Part shown: positions 18,535-26,474 of the stretch, piece after piece
Layout: every line of letters begins with the position of its first letter
Numbering within the stretch: position 1 is the first letter of the stretch
Assembly (NCBI RefSeq): GCF_000701705.1
Contig: NZ_JNJP01000032.1
Location: 1-42,411 of the forward strand
DNA: 42,411 nt
Direction: 5' to 3'
DNA from: Bilophila wadsworthia ATCC 49260
Lineage (GTDB): Bacteria > Desulfobacterota > Desulfovibrionia > Desulfovibrionales > Desulfovibrionaceae
Position numbers and translations under genes: made by a program
The notes under the pieces: model-generated
Told to the model about the DNA's origin: nothing
Database searches by the model: none
What the model saw: the letters and a program-made list of their open reading frames with translations, nothing else

Positions 18535-19098
18535 TCAGGCCCCGTGCCAGCTTTCGCCGGCCCCGGAGAGACCCGGCACTCTTCGGGAAGACGCCCTTCC
18601 TACGGATGCAGCGATTGCGCAGGCGGCTTCGTAGGGCGTCAGGGACGTCACATCCAGTTTGCATGTCGGCAGTGCGGCGTAGGCAGGCAGCCGCCGGAGG
18701 CTTCGCGGGATGACGTCGGCCTCCCGGATGCCGTCCCGTACGTCGCGTTCCAGCCGTTCCCGCAGAGCCTGCTCCGTGCAGACGAGTGAAAAACTGTGCA
18801 ACGTAAAGGGGATATCCCGAAGCGGGCCGAGCACGGCCTCGAAAAGGAGGGGCTGATCCATGACCCAGCAGAACAGCACGTAGCGGTAACTCGAATTGTT
18901 CAGATAGGCTCTGAGCAGATGCGTGATATTGGACAGCACCATCCGTTTGTTTTCTTCCGAAACGACAAAAGGGTTCATGTTCCAGCACCAGTCGCCGTCC
19001 AGCCAGACGCCCGGCGTGAGCTGCCGCAACAGCTCTCGGCAGACGGCGCTTTTCCCCACGCCCATTGCCCCGCCTACGAGGATGAGCTGTTTCTTCAT
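18535..19098 (-). CDS. Small P-loop (nucleotide-kinase-like) protein
   Basis: A 187-aa protein with an N-terminal Walker A, GGAMGVGKS (residues 9-17), followed by a helix and WLDGDWCWNMNPF, an arrangement like that of small-molecule kinases (AAA_33 or shikimate-kinase-like). A second strand (YVLFCWVMDQ) and an Arg-rich lid (ERLERDVRDGIREADVIPRSLRRL) support a phosphotransfer fold. The substrate is unknown. The start is firm: GGGGAG lies 4 nt before the ATG. It stands alone, convergent with the malic enzyme. Positions 19099-19387 upstream of it contain no gene I can support. Confidence 0.75.
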   Translation of the reverse strand: MKKQLILVGGAMGVGKSAVCRELLRQLTPGVWLDGDWCWNMNPFVVSEENKRMVLSNITHLLRAYLNNSSYRYVLFCWVMDQPLLFEAVLGPLRDIPFTLHSFSLVCTEQALRERLERDVRDGIREADVIPRSLRRLPAYAALPTCKLDVTSLTPYEAACAIAASVGRASSRRVPGLSGAGESWHGA

Positions 19099-19387
19099 GT
19101 CTCCCCCCTAAAAAATTATGCTTTTTTTGCATGGAACAGCCCGGATGCCCCGAGAAACGGGAAGCAACAAAACCCTAACGGCAGGAAAGGCGGCCATCAG
19201 GGAAGGGAAAAGAGCAAGGCGGCATCTCCCGAAGGCGTTCATGCCCGCGGTTCCCTTTTCGGGAAAAACCTTATGGAGGAGAACCTGCCTGAAAGGCGAT
19301 CTTTATCATGAATGGGACAGGCCGGAAGGGACGGTAGAGCCTGAAAAGGTACCGTGTATACAGGGGCACCCGTCTGGCGTCAACGGC

Positions 19388-19428
19388 ACAAAAAAAGGAC
19401 ACCCTCAACAAAGGATGTCCTTAAAAAA
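19388..19428 (-). terminator. Terminator of the tRNA-Val/tRNA-Asp transcript
   Basis: On the minus strand AAGGACA (19422-19416) pairs with TGTCCTT (19401-19395), then eight T follow. It begins directly after the CCA end of tRNA-Asp. Confidence 0.85.
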
Positions 19429-19505
<77 letters not shown>

Positions 19506-19510
19506 GTGCA

Positions 19511-19586
19511 TGGTGGGCAGTACAGGACTTGAACCTGTGACCCCCGCCGTGTGAAGGCGATGCTCTACCAACTGAGCTAACTGCCC
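19511..19586 (-). tRNA. tRNA-Val (CAC)
   Basis: Minus strand: GGGCAGT acceptor, D-arm TAGCTCAGTTGGTAGAGCA, anticodon loop TTCACAC (anticodon CAC) between CGCC and GGCG, T-arm ACAGGTTCAAGTCCTGT, and an encoded CCA. It is 76 nt long and lies 5 nt upstream of tRNA-Asp, in one transcript. Confidence 0.95.
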
Positions 19587-19598
19587 ATGCAGGAGAGG

Positions 19599-19627
19599 TA
19601 TTTACCCGGCCTGCCCTGATCTGTCAA
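19599..19627 (-). promoter_or_regulatory. Promoter of the tRNA-Val/tRNA-Asp unit
   Basis: Minus strand: perfect TTGACA (19627-19622), 17-nt spacer, TAAATA (19604-19599), 12 bp before the tRNA-Val 5' end. The -35 and spacing match the rRNA promoters at 178-440. Confidence 0.85.
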
Positions 19628-19840
19628 CAGAAAAAATGCTCTCCTGAGAAAAAAAGATCCGCGGTTTCATGCCCGCCATACCTTTTCCGCTATCCCGGCC
19701 TCTTTACATTGCCCCGCCCACTCTTATGGTAAGGGCTGGAAATGAATCTTCAAGGCTTTCCCGGCGGCATGTCCGCGCCCTCCAGCCGGCCCATCCCGGC
19801 TGGAGGGAAAGAAACCAGGAAATACGCCCTTTCAGAACAT

Positions 19841-19869
19841 TTGCGTTTTCAAAAGAACCCCGGTATCTT
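19841..19869 (+). promoter_or_regulatory. Candidate ctpA promoter
   Basis: TTGCGT (19841-19846), 17-nt spacer, TATCTT (19864-19869), 47 bp before the ctpA start. The interval 19628-19840 shows nothing else. Confidence 0.45.
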
Positions 19870-19916
19870 CAACCCCATTGTTTTCAGCTACTGTTTTCAG
19901 CTTCGGAGGCTGTTGT

Positions 19917-21248
19917 ATGTATAGGAAGTCACGGGCCGTCGCGCTCTTTTTGCTCTCACTCCTGACCGTCGGTTCGTTGACATTCGGACAGGCCTTTGCC
20001 GCCGGAGAAGACAGCCGCTTCGATGCGCTCAAACGGTTCAGCCAGGTCCTCGACATCGTCGAGCGGTATTACGTGAAGGAAACCCCGCGCCCCGATCTGG
20101 TGAACGGCGCGCTTAAAGGGATGCTCGAATCCCTCGATCCCCACTCAACCATGCTGTCGAAGGAAGAATTCAAGGATATGCAGGAAAGCACGTCCGGCGA
20201 ATTCTTCGGCATCGGCATCGAAATCACGATGGAGAACAACCAGCTGACCGTCGTGACCCCCATCGAAGATACGCCCGCCGACAAGGGCGGCATGAAGTCC
20301 GGCGACATCATCCTCGCCGTGGGCGGCAAGCCCACGCTGGAAATGACGCTTCAGGAAGCCGTCTCGCATATCCGCGGCCCCAAGGGCTCCGAAGTGGTGC
20401 TGACCATCCTGCACCGCGACTCCAAGGAGCCCGTGGACCTGCGCATCAAGCGCGACGCCATCCCGCTCATCAGCGTGAAGTCCCGCGAACTTGAGCCCGG
20501 CTACTACTGGGTCCGCCTCACCCGCTTCAGCGAACGCACCACGCAGGAGCTGCTCGACGCCCTGTCCGACGCCAAGCGCAAGGGCCCCATCAAGGGCATC
20601 ATCCTCGACCTGCGCAACAACCCCGGCGGGCTGCTGGATCAGGCCGTCAGCGTCTCCGACGCGTTCCTGAACAAGGGCGTCATCGTCTCCATGCGCGGCC
20701 GCCAGGAAGAAACCGCCCGCGAATTCGTCGCCAAGCCGCAAGATACCGACATCATCGACACCCCCCTCGTCGTGCTCGTAAACGGCGGTTCGGCCTCGGC
20801 CTCGGAAATCGTGGCCGGAGCGCTCGGCGACCAGAAGCGCGCCCTGCTCGTTGGCGAACGCACCTTCGGCAAGGGGTCGGTGCAGAACATCATCCCGTTG
20901 TCCGACGGCTCGGGCCTCAAGCTGACCGTGGCGCTCTATTACACGCCGTCCGGCCGCTCCATCCAGGCCGAAGGCATCATGCCCGATCTGGAAGTGCCTT
21001 TCGAAGCGCCGAAGGAAAAGCCCGCGCCGCTCAGCTCCCTGCGCATGATCCGTGAGAAGGATCTGAACAAGCATCTTGAAAAGACCGACGGCGACAAGGG
21101 CAAGGCGTCCGGCAAGAAGGTGGAAACGCCCGCTCCGGCGGCGAACGAACCGCTGCCCGACGCGAAGGAGTTCCTTGAGCGTGACAACCAGCTCCGCATG
21201 AGCCTCCAGTTCGTGAAGAGCCTTCCCAAGATCCGTACCATCCACTAA
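19917..21248 (+). CDS. ctpA: Carboxy-terminal processing protease, S41 family
   Basis: A 443-aa exported serine protease. A signal peptide (KSRAVALFLLSLL, probable cleavage after QAFA near 28) sends it to the periplasm. The PDZ domain (about 85-165) is followed by the S41 catalytic core with Ser294 in GSASASE and Lys319 in FGKGSVQ, a Ser/Lys dyad with the usual 25-residue spacing. Such proteases trim or destroy periplasmic proteins, often peptidoglycan hydrolases, from their C termini. GGAGG lies 7-8 nt before ATG 19917. The tail (LEKTDGDKGKASGKK) is low-complexity. It is followed by the YibQ-like gene, a known pairing in proteobacteria where envC usually precedes both; envC is absent here. 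Confidence 0.92.
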   Translation: MYRKSRAVALFLLSLLTVGSLTFGQAFAAGEDSRFDALKRFSQVLDIVERYYVKETPRPDLVNGALKGMLESLDPHSTMLSKEEFKDMQESTSGEFFGIGIEITMENNQLTVVTPIEDTPADKGGMKSGDIILAVGGKPTLEMTLQEAVSHIRGPKGSEVVLTILHRDSKEPVDLRIKRDAIPLISVKSRELEPGYYWVRLTRFSERTTQELLDALSDAKRKGPIKGIILDLRNNPGGLLDQAVSVSDAFLNKGVIVSMRGRQEETAREFVAKPQDTDIIDTPLVVLVNGGSASASEIVAGALGDQKRALLVGERTFGKGSVQNIIPLSDGSGLKLTVALYYTPSGRSIQAEGIMPDLEVPFEAPKEKPAPLSSLRMIREKDLNKHLEKTDGDKGKASGKKVETPAPAANEPLPDAKEFLERDNQLRMSLQFVKSLPKIRTIH

Positions 21249-21343
21249 CAGCAATCCTCGGCAGGAGGGCATCGCCGGTTTTCCCGCGATCCCTCCTGTC
21301 CGTATGTACAACGGCAGTTCCCTGCCGATGCCATTGGAGTTTC

Positions 21344-22894
21344 ATGGAGTGGTTTCCCGCACTGCGGAAACGGCTGGCCGCGCGTGGCGTGCACCTGCCT
21401 GATCCGTATCCATACACAGCCAGGACGTTCAAGGGATCGGTTCTGGCCACCTTGCTGGCGGCCATCCTGTTCCTCATCGCGTATGCGGTGTGGGAAGCCG
21501 CCAGTTACACGGCGCGCAGCGTACAGCGGACCGCGTTCATAACCATTGAGACGACGGCGGCGACGTCCCGTCTGGTCACCGAGAAAGCGGGGCAGGCCGT
21601 GGAGGCCCTGTTCCCCAAACCGGCTCCGGTTACCGAAGCCTCCCTCGAATCCATCCTCCCGCCGGGCAGCCATCTGGGCAATCAGATGAAGGACGCCATC
21701 CGGCAGAATACCCTGCCCTATCAGGAGGGTTCGGGAACCCTGACCGACGCTGCCCGCCAGATCGACTTCGCCCTGCTCCAGACCGTATTGCGGCTCAAGC
21801 TCGACAAGGGGCGCATCCTCCTCCTGACGTCCGACTACCGCACGCAAGGCAAGGATATCTACCACCTCCAGCGGATGCGCATCTATCTGCCTCCCGTTGT
21901 CCAGGATCCGGCCCAGCAAGCGCCTCGGAACGAAAACGGGAATGCGCCGTCCGCCGAAACGGGCGATGTGAAAGGCCCCCCCGAACCGGTATTCCGCTTC
22001 CTCAACGCGCTGGCCGAAAGCCTCGACACATGGGCCGACCGCGCCGTGCTCACCGAATCGCCGGGCAAGCTCACGCTGGCGACCAAGGGCGTACTGACGC
22101 ACGAAATCTGGTTTGAAGCCACGACCGAGGCCTTCCCCATCCTGCCGCCCACGGACAAAGCCCCGCGCCTGACCATCGTCATGAACGAATTGGGCGGCGA
22201 CAAGGCCGTAACGGCCTCGCTGCTGGCCCTGAAGCTGCCGATCACGTTTTCCGTATTGCCCTTTGCCAAGGACGCGGCGGCGACGGCGACGGCCGCGCAC
22301 GAGGCCGGGCAGGAGGTCCTTGTGGACATGCCGATGGAGACGATGCAATCGCCCTTCGTCAAGGCGGGCCCCGGCGAAATCACCACGAAGATGTCCGAGG
22401 AAGACATGCGGATCCTGATGGACGACGCCCTCGGCCATGTGCCCTACGCCACGGGCGCGAGCAACTTTATGGGCTCCCGGCTGACCACGGATACGGAGGC
22501 GACACAACGTTTCTGTGAAATTCTCGCACGTTCCGGGCTATATGTGCTTGACGACGTGACCCATCAGGAGTCAATTTTATACGCGGAGGCGCGAAGGCGC
22601 GGCCTTCCGGCGTGGCGCAGGGCACTCACGCTGAATGATGGCCCAAAAACCGAAGGCGCCGTGCTCGCCGACCTGAAAAAGGCGGAAGAAACGGCGCGGG
22701 CCAAAGGGCACGCCGTGGTCATAGCCACCCCTGCCCCGCACGTTCTCGCGGCGCTCAAGCGGTGGTCGCAGGAACGGGACAAGGACATCCGCCTGGTTCC
22801 CCTGCGCCTCCAGCCCGTCGAAGAAGAGGCGTTTGCCTCGGAAGACATCCCCTCCGAACGGCAGGACGATCCCACGTCGCCTATCGAGCATTAG
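21344..22894 (+). CDS. Divergent polysaccharide deacetylase (YibQ) family protein, metal ligands altered
   Basis: A 516-aa inner-membrane-anchored protein. One membrane helix (about 33-50) is followed by a low-complexity linker and a C-terminal divergent polysaccharide deacetylase domain (about 275-500). The usual family motifs IDDLG, LHxPMEP and NHMGSR read MNELG (Asn281), VDMPMET (Asp328) and NFMGSR (Phe375), so the residues expected to hold the metal are all changed. LTLNDG near the end is retained. It is probably a scaffold or binding protein rather than an enzyme, which is inference. GGAG lies 4 nt before the ATG. It is 95 bp after ctpA and likely co-transcribed; proC follows 140 bp later. 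Confidence 0.85.
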   Translation: MEWFPALRKRLAARGVHLPDPYPYTARTFKGSVLATLLAAILFLIAYAVWEAASYTARSVQRTAFITIETTAATSRLVTEKAGQAVEALFPKPAPVTEASLESILPPGSHLGNQMKDAIRQNTLPYQEGSGTLTDAARQIDFALLQTVLRLKLDKGRILLLTSDYRTQGKDIYHLQRMRIYLPPVVQDPAQQAPRNENGNAPSAETGDVKGPPEPVFRFLNALAESLDTWADRAVLTESPGKLTLATKGVLTHEIWFEATTEAFPILPPTDKAPRLTIVMNELGGDKAVTASLLALKLPITFSVLPFAKDAAATATAAHEAGQEVLVDMPMETMQSPFVKAGPGEITTKMSEEDMRILMDDALGHVPYATGASNFMGSRLTTDTEATQRFCEILARSGLYVLDDVTHQESILYAEARRRGLPAWRRALTLNDGPKTEGAVLADLKKAEETARAKGHAVVIATPAPHVLAALKRWSQERDKDIRLVPLRLQPVEEEAFASEDIPSERQDDPTSPIEH

Positions 22895-23034
22895 CCGTAG
22901 CAAGCCTCCTGAGGATCTCGATCCTCTTTGGGTGCGGCTGCAAAGCTTTCCCGCACGACGGCGGAGGAAAGCGGCCTCTTCATTTCCCTGTGCCGGACCT
23001 GTTCCGCACGCGACATTTTCAGAAAAGGAAGATC

Positions 23035-23835
23035 ATGGACACACCGGCATCTCTCAGCAGCAAGCGTATCGGCTGCATCGGCTGCGGCAACATGGGCGGG
23101 GCCATCCTCGGCGGGCTCGCCGAGGTTCCCGGTCTGGAACTCTACGGCTACAACCGCACGCCTCAGCGTCTTGAGCCACTCTGTGCCAAGGGTATAACCG
23201 CCGTACCGGATATCCCCGGCATCGCCGCCCGCTGCGACATCCTCGTCATCGGAGTGAAGCCCTACCTCGTCGGCGGCGTGCTCGCCGAAGCCCTGCCCTC
23301 CCTGAAGCCGGAAACCGTCGTCATTTCCATCGCCGCCGGGGTTACGCTGCACGATCTGCGCGACGCAGTACAGGGCCGCTGCCATGTGGTGCGCGTCATG
23401 CCGAATACCCCCGCCCTCGTGGGCGCAGGCGTGTTCGGCATCCAGGAGGATCCGGCGCTGCCCAAAGACGTGTTCGCCATGATTCTGGACCTGTTCGGGT
23501 TGCTCGGCTCCACCATCGTGCTGCCGGAAAAGAAGTTCAACGCGTTCATGGCGCTGGTGGGCTGCGGCCCGGCCTATGTCTTCCATTTCATGGACGCCCT
23601 CGCCGAGGCGGGCGTCACCATGGGCTTTACCCGTCAGGAGGCGCTTGAGCTGGTGACGCAGCTGGTCCTCGGCTCCGCCAAGCTGGCGGCACTGCCGGGG
23701 AGCCATCCCGCCATCCTGCGCGAACAGGTGTGCTCACCGGCGGGCGTGACCATCGCGGCGGTCAACCACCTCGATCGCACCGCCGTGCGCGGCCACCTCA
23801 TTGACGCGGTACTCGCCGCCTACGCAAAGAGTTAG
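23035..23835 (+). CDS. proC: Pyrroline-5-carboxylate reductase
   Basis: A 266-aa cytosolic enzyme that reduces 1-pyrroline-5-carboxylate to proline with NAD(P)H, the last step of proline synthesis. The Rossmann loop is IGCGNMGGAI (about 15-24), MPNTPA occurs in the middle, and the C-terminal dimer domain holds GCGPAYVFHFMDALAEAG and EQVCSPAGVTIAAV (normally SPGGTT; here SPAGVT). AAGGA lies before ATG 23035; the longer in-frame start overlaps the previous gene and is rejected. The SPAGVT variant is close enough to the family for normal function. Confidence 0.93.
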   Translation: MDTPASLSSKRIGCIGCGNMGGAILGGLAEVPGLELYGYNRTPQRLEPLCAKGITAVPDIPGIAARCDILVIGVKPYLVGGVLAEALPSLKPETVVISIAAGVTLHDLRDAVQGRCHVVRVMPNTPALVGAGVFGIQEDPALPKDVFAMILDLFGLLGSTIVLPEKKFNAFMALVGCGPAYVFHFMDALAEAGVTMGFTRQEALELVTQLVLGSAKLAALPGSHPAILREQVCSPAGVTIAAVNHLDRTAVRGHLIDAVLAAYAKS

Positions 23836-23882
23836 CCCAGAGCGGAAGAGATTTCCCATCCCCCGGTGGCCTGGAAAACGGC

Positions 23883-23930
23883 CCGGCGGAACGTTTTTCG
23901 AGACATTTACACGGCGGACCGCCGTTCCGC
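23883..23930. other. Inverted repeat between proC and the GAF gene
   Basis: GCGGAACG and CGTTCCGC flank ACGGCGG-A-CCGCCGT, so two overlapping stems are possible. It sits between proC and the GAF-domain gene in a 182-bp gap with no gene. It could end the proC transcript, but there is no T-run after it. Confidence 0.35.
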
Positions 23931-24017
23931 AAACGCCTGCGGAGCGCGTCTCCCCGTAATTCCGTAACGCGCCGCGGCCATGCCCGGCATGGCGGGCGGC
24001 GGCAAAGGAGAAACGCA

Positions 24018-24575
24018 ATGACAGGTCATGATTATTTTCGTGCTCTGCTGGAAGTGGCGACGGTGATTAATTCCAGCTTGGAACCCACCGTGGTGCTGCA
24101 CAAGATCACGGAACAGACTGCCAAAGCCATGAACTGCAAGGCAAGCACGCTTCGCCTGCTTGACCGTACGGGAAAGCTTCTGCTCGCCAGCGCGGCGTGG
24201 GGCCTCTCTTCCGGTTACATGCGCAAAGGCCCCGTCGAAGTGGCCAAGAGCGGGCTGGACGGCGAAGTCCTCAAGGGCAAACTCATCCACCTGCGCGATG
24301 CGTGTAGCGACGGCCGGTTCCAGTACCCCGAGAGCGCCAAGGCCGAAGGGCTCGTTTCCGTCCTGTCCGCCCCGCTGATGGTGAACGGCAAAGCCATCGG
24401 CATCCTGCGCGTCTATTCCAGCGAAGAGCGCGATTTCACCCCGGACGAATGCGATTTCATGCTCGGCGTAGCGAACATTTCCGCCATAGCCATTGAAAAC
24501 GCCCGTATGCACGAAGCGACCCGCCTCAACTACGAGTTGCTGACGTCCTACAACTATCAGGTCTTTGAAGACTAA
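24018..24575 (+). CDS. GAF-domain protein in an operon with GAPDH
   Basis: A 185-aa protein that is nearly all one GAF domain. Helix 1 (YFRALLEVATVINSSLE) is followed by the core AMNCKASTLRLLD, ASAAWGLSSGYMRKGP, a loop with HLRDACSDGRFQYPE, and the closing APLMVNGKAIGILRVYS with the last helix near 150-170. GAF domains bind small ligands or redox/heme groups; Cys residues lie in MNCKAS and DACSDG. No output domain is attached. AAAGGAG precedes the ATG. It ends 10 bp before gap, so it is co-transcribed and may sense a metabolite or redox state linked to glycolysis; that is inference. Confidence 0.85.
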   Translation: MTGHDYFRALLEVATVINSSLEPTVVLHKITEQTAKAMNCKASTLRLLDRTGKLLLASAAWGLSSGYMRKGPVEVAKSGLDGEVLKGKLIHLRDACSDGRFQYPESAKAEGLVSVLSAPLMVNGKAIGILRVYSSEERDFTPDECDFMLGVANISAIAIENARMHEATRLNYELLTSYNYQVFED

Positions 24576-24585
24576 AGGATTCCAC

Positions 24586-25602
24586 ATGCAAAAAGTAAGA
24601 GTCGGCATCAACGGTTTCGGCCGTATCGGCAGGCAGGTCTTCCGCGCTCTGCATGCCAAATATCAGGATAAAGTGGAAGTCGTCGCCATTAACGACCTCT
24701 TCGATGCGGAAACCAACTTCCATCTGCTCGAATACGATACGAACTACGGCCGTGCCAATCTTGACGCCGTGGTGGAAGGCGACAATGCCACCGTAGGCGA
24801 CTGGAAGATCCATTGCTTCGCGGAACGCGATCCAAAGCTCCTTACCTGGGGAGCCTATGGCGTCGACGTGGTGGTCGAATCCACGGGTATTTTCCGCTCC
24901 GCCAAACAAGCCCATGTCCACATCGAGAACGGCGCCAAGAAAGTCATCATCACCGCCCCGGCGAAGGAAGAGGATCTCACCATCGTCATGGGCGTAAACC
25001 ACAACGACTACGATCCGGCCAAGCACCATGTCGTTTCCAACGCCTCGTGCACCACGAATTGCCTCGCTCCGGTAGCCCTCGTCGTGGAACGCCTCTTCGG
25101 GATCGTTTCCGGTGCGATGACCACCGTGCACGCCTACACCAACGACCAGCGCATCCTCGATCTGCCTCACAAGGACCTGCGCCGGGCGCGTGCCGCCGCC
25201 TGCAACATCATCCCCACCTCCACCGGTGCGGCGCAGGCCGTGGCCAAGGTTATCCCCTCGCTCAAGGGGAAGTTCACCGGCTGGTCCCTGCGCGTGCCCA
25301 CCCCAACCGTCTCCGTGGTGGACTTCACCGCCATCCTGAACAAGGACACCGACACCGACACGATGCGCGCCGCACTCAAGGAAGCCGCCGAGGGCGAACT
25401 GAAGGGCATCCTCGCCTACAGCGACGCCCAGCTCGTCTCGATGGATTTCAAGGGCAACCCGCACTCCTCCATCGTCGAAGCCGAATACACGACCGTACAG
25501 GACGGCAAGCTCGCCAAGATTGTCTCGTGGTACGACAACGAATGGGGCTACTCCAACCGCGTCGCCGACCTCATCATGTGGATGAAGGAAAAGGGATTCT
25601 AG
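24586..25602 (+). CDS. gap: Glyceraldehyde-3-phosphate dehydrogenase, NAD type
   Basis: A 338-aa glycolytic/gluconeogenic enzyme oxidising glyceraldehyde-3-phosphate to 1,3-bisphosphoglycerate. NGFGRIGR (about 9-16) is the dinucleotide loop, and Asp37 in INDLFD favours NAD over NADP. The catalytic Cys155 lies in NASCTTNC, with His182 in TTVHAYTNDQ. WYDNEWGYSNRV closes the domain. The chosen ATG at 24586 has AAGGA upstream; an upstream in-frame start would overlap the GAF gene. It is the second gene of the GAF-gap operon, with a perfect 26-bp palindrome 10 bp after its stop. Confidence 0.95.
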   Translation: MQKVRVGINGFGRIGRQVFRALHAKYQDKVEVVAINDLFDAETNFHLLEYDTNYGRANLDAVVEGDNATVGDWKIHCFAERDPKLLTWGAYGVDVVVESTGIFRSAKQAHVHIENGAKKVIITAPAKEEDLTIVMGVNHNDYDPAKHHVVSNASCTTNCLAPVALVVERLFGIVSGAMTTVHAYTNDQRILDLPHKDLRRARAAACNIIPTSTGAAQAVAKVIPSLKGKFTGWSLRVPTPTVSVVDFTAILNKDTDTDTMRAALKEAAEGELKGILAYSDAQLVSMDFKGNPHSSIVEAEYTTVQDGKLAKIVSWYDNEWGYSNRVADLIMWMKEKGF

Positions 25603-25612
25603 AGCAATAAAT

Positions 25613-25668
25613 GTGGGGGAGGGGAGAGGGAAACTTTCTGGAGAAAGTTTCCCTCTCCCCTCCCCCAC
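25613..25668. repeat. Gene-end palindrome, copy 6 (26-bp perfect stem)
   Basis: GTGGGGGAGGGGAGAGGGAA-ACTTTC pairs without any mismatch with its complement around a TGGA loop, 10 bp after the gap stop. The distal C-rich tract (25669-25695) ends in TTCCAAGACTTTC, then TTATCGAATCCCT, which recurs inverted near copy 7. Confidence 0.9.
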
Positions 25669-25836
25669 GCCCCCTCCCTTCCAAGACTTTCCCCCTTATC
25701 GAATCCCTGTTTGCAGTTTTCTCGAAATGGCAGCCCCAGCTGAATGATGGGTCTTGCCTTTTTGTCTGGGATTGAAGCGGCGTAAAAGCCTCTATCCTCA
25801 AAAACCGGGCGAATAGAATCAGCATTTCTTTGCCCA

Positions 25837-25862
25837 CAAAAAAATCCGGCGGAGAGCCGGAT
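25837..25862 (-). terminator. Leftward intrinsic terminator in the gap between gap and rplQ
   Basis: Minus strand: ATCCGGC (25862-25856) pairs with GCCGGAT (25850-25844), then seven T. It lies 230 bp beyond rplQ, past copy 7 of the palindrome. It may end leftward transcripts that read through the earlier stem, or an unannotated small RNA. No gene is visible in 25603-26090. Confidence 0.75.
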
Positions 25863-25928
25863 GTTGTCAAAATAAGAAAAGCTATGAAGAGGGATTCGAT
25901 AACGTCGAAAGTCTTTGAAAGAGGGGGT

Positions 25929-25968
25929 CTGGGGGAGAAAACTTTCTTCAGAAAGTTTTCTCCCCCAG
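25929..25968. repeat. Gene-end palindrome, copy 7
   Basis: An 18-bp perfect stem with a TTCA loop (CTGGGGGAGAAAACTTTC and its complement), 122 bp beyond the leftward rplQ stop. The tag TCGATAACGTCGAAAGTC lies at 25896-25913, again on the side away from the gene. Copies 6 and 7 face each other as inverted copies. Confidence 0.85.
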
Positions 25969-25990
25969 TTTTCTTTTTGTCCAACACCAC

Positions 25991-26021
25991 GAAAGGCCGC
26001 CTGAATTTCAGACGACCTTTC
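25991..26021 (-). terminator. Stem-loop after rplQ, resembling a Neisseria uptake-sequence terminator
   Basis: GAAAGGCCGCCTGA (25991-26004) pairs with TCAGACGACCTTTC (26008-26021) around a 3-nt loop, with G-U pairs allowed on the minus RNA. It is the first strong stem after the ribosomal array, 70 bp past rplQ, so it probably helps end that transcript; the T-run after it is weak. Confidence 0.55.
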
Positions 26022-26090
26022 ATATCCTCACCTGCGTACAGGAGGAATCAGTCAATCATTCCGCCGAAGCGGGCCGGGTGTGAGCCGGAC

Positions 26091-26474
26091 TTAGTTCTTT
26101 TCAGCCGCAGCTTCAGGCTGGCGGGTGAATTCAAGGATCGCCATGGGAGCGCAGTCGCCCTTACGGGGAAGCGCCATCTTGGTGATCCGGGTGTAGCCGC
26201 CGGGGACGCCGGCGAACAGGGGAGCGACCACGTCGAAAAGACGCTGCACGAGCTTGTGGTCGTTCAAGGTTTCATAGGCCAGACGGCGGGAGTGCAGATC
26301 GTTGCGAAGGGCCAAGGTGATCAGAGGTTCCACCACCCGGCGCAGTTCTTTGGCCTTCACTTCCGTCGTGCGGATCTTGCCGTAAGTGATCATCGCGGAA
26401 GCCATGTTGCGGAACAGAGCCTTGCGATGCGAAGGCGTTCTGCCGAGCTTTTTGCCGGAATTGCTATGCCTCAT
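26091..26474 (-). CDS. rplQ: 50S ribosomal protein L17
   Basis: A 127-aa 50S protein near the exit tunnel, and the last gene of the ribosomal array. It begins MRHSNSGKKLGRTPSHRKAL and holds the family block GKIRTTEVKAKELRRV. The length is normal for L17 of this group. Its start overlaps the end of rpoA by 11 bp, so translation is coupled; AGAGGA lies about 9 nt upstream within rpoA. Transcription ends in the stem at 25991 or the palindrome at 25929. Confidence 0.97.
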   Translation of the reverse strand: MRHSNSGKKLGRTPSHRKALFRNMASAMITYGKIRTTEVKAKELRRVVEPLITLALRNDLHSRRLAYETLNDHKLVQRLFDVVAPLFAGVPGGYTRITKMALPRKGDCAPMAILEFTRQPEAAAEKN

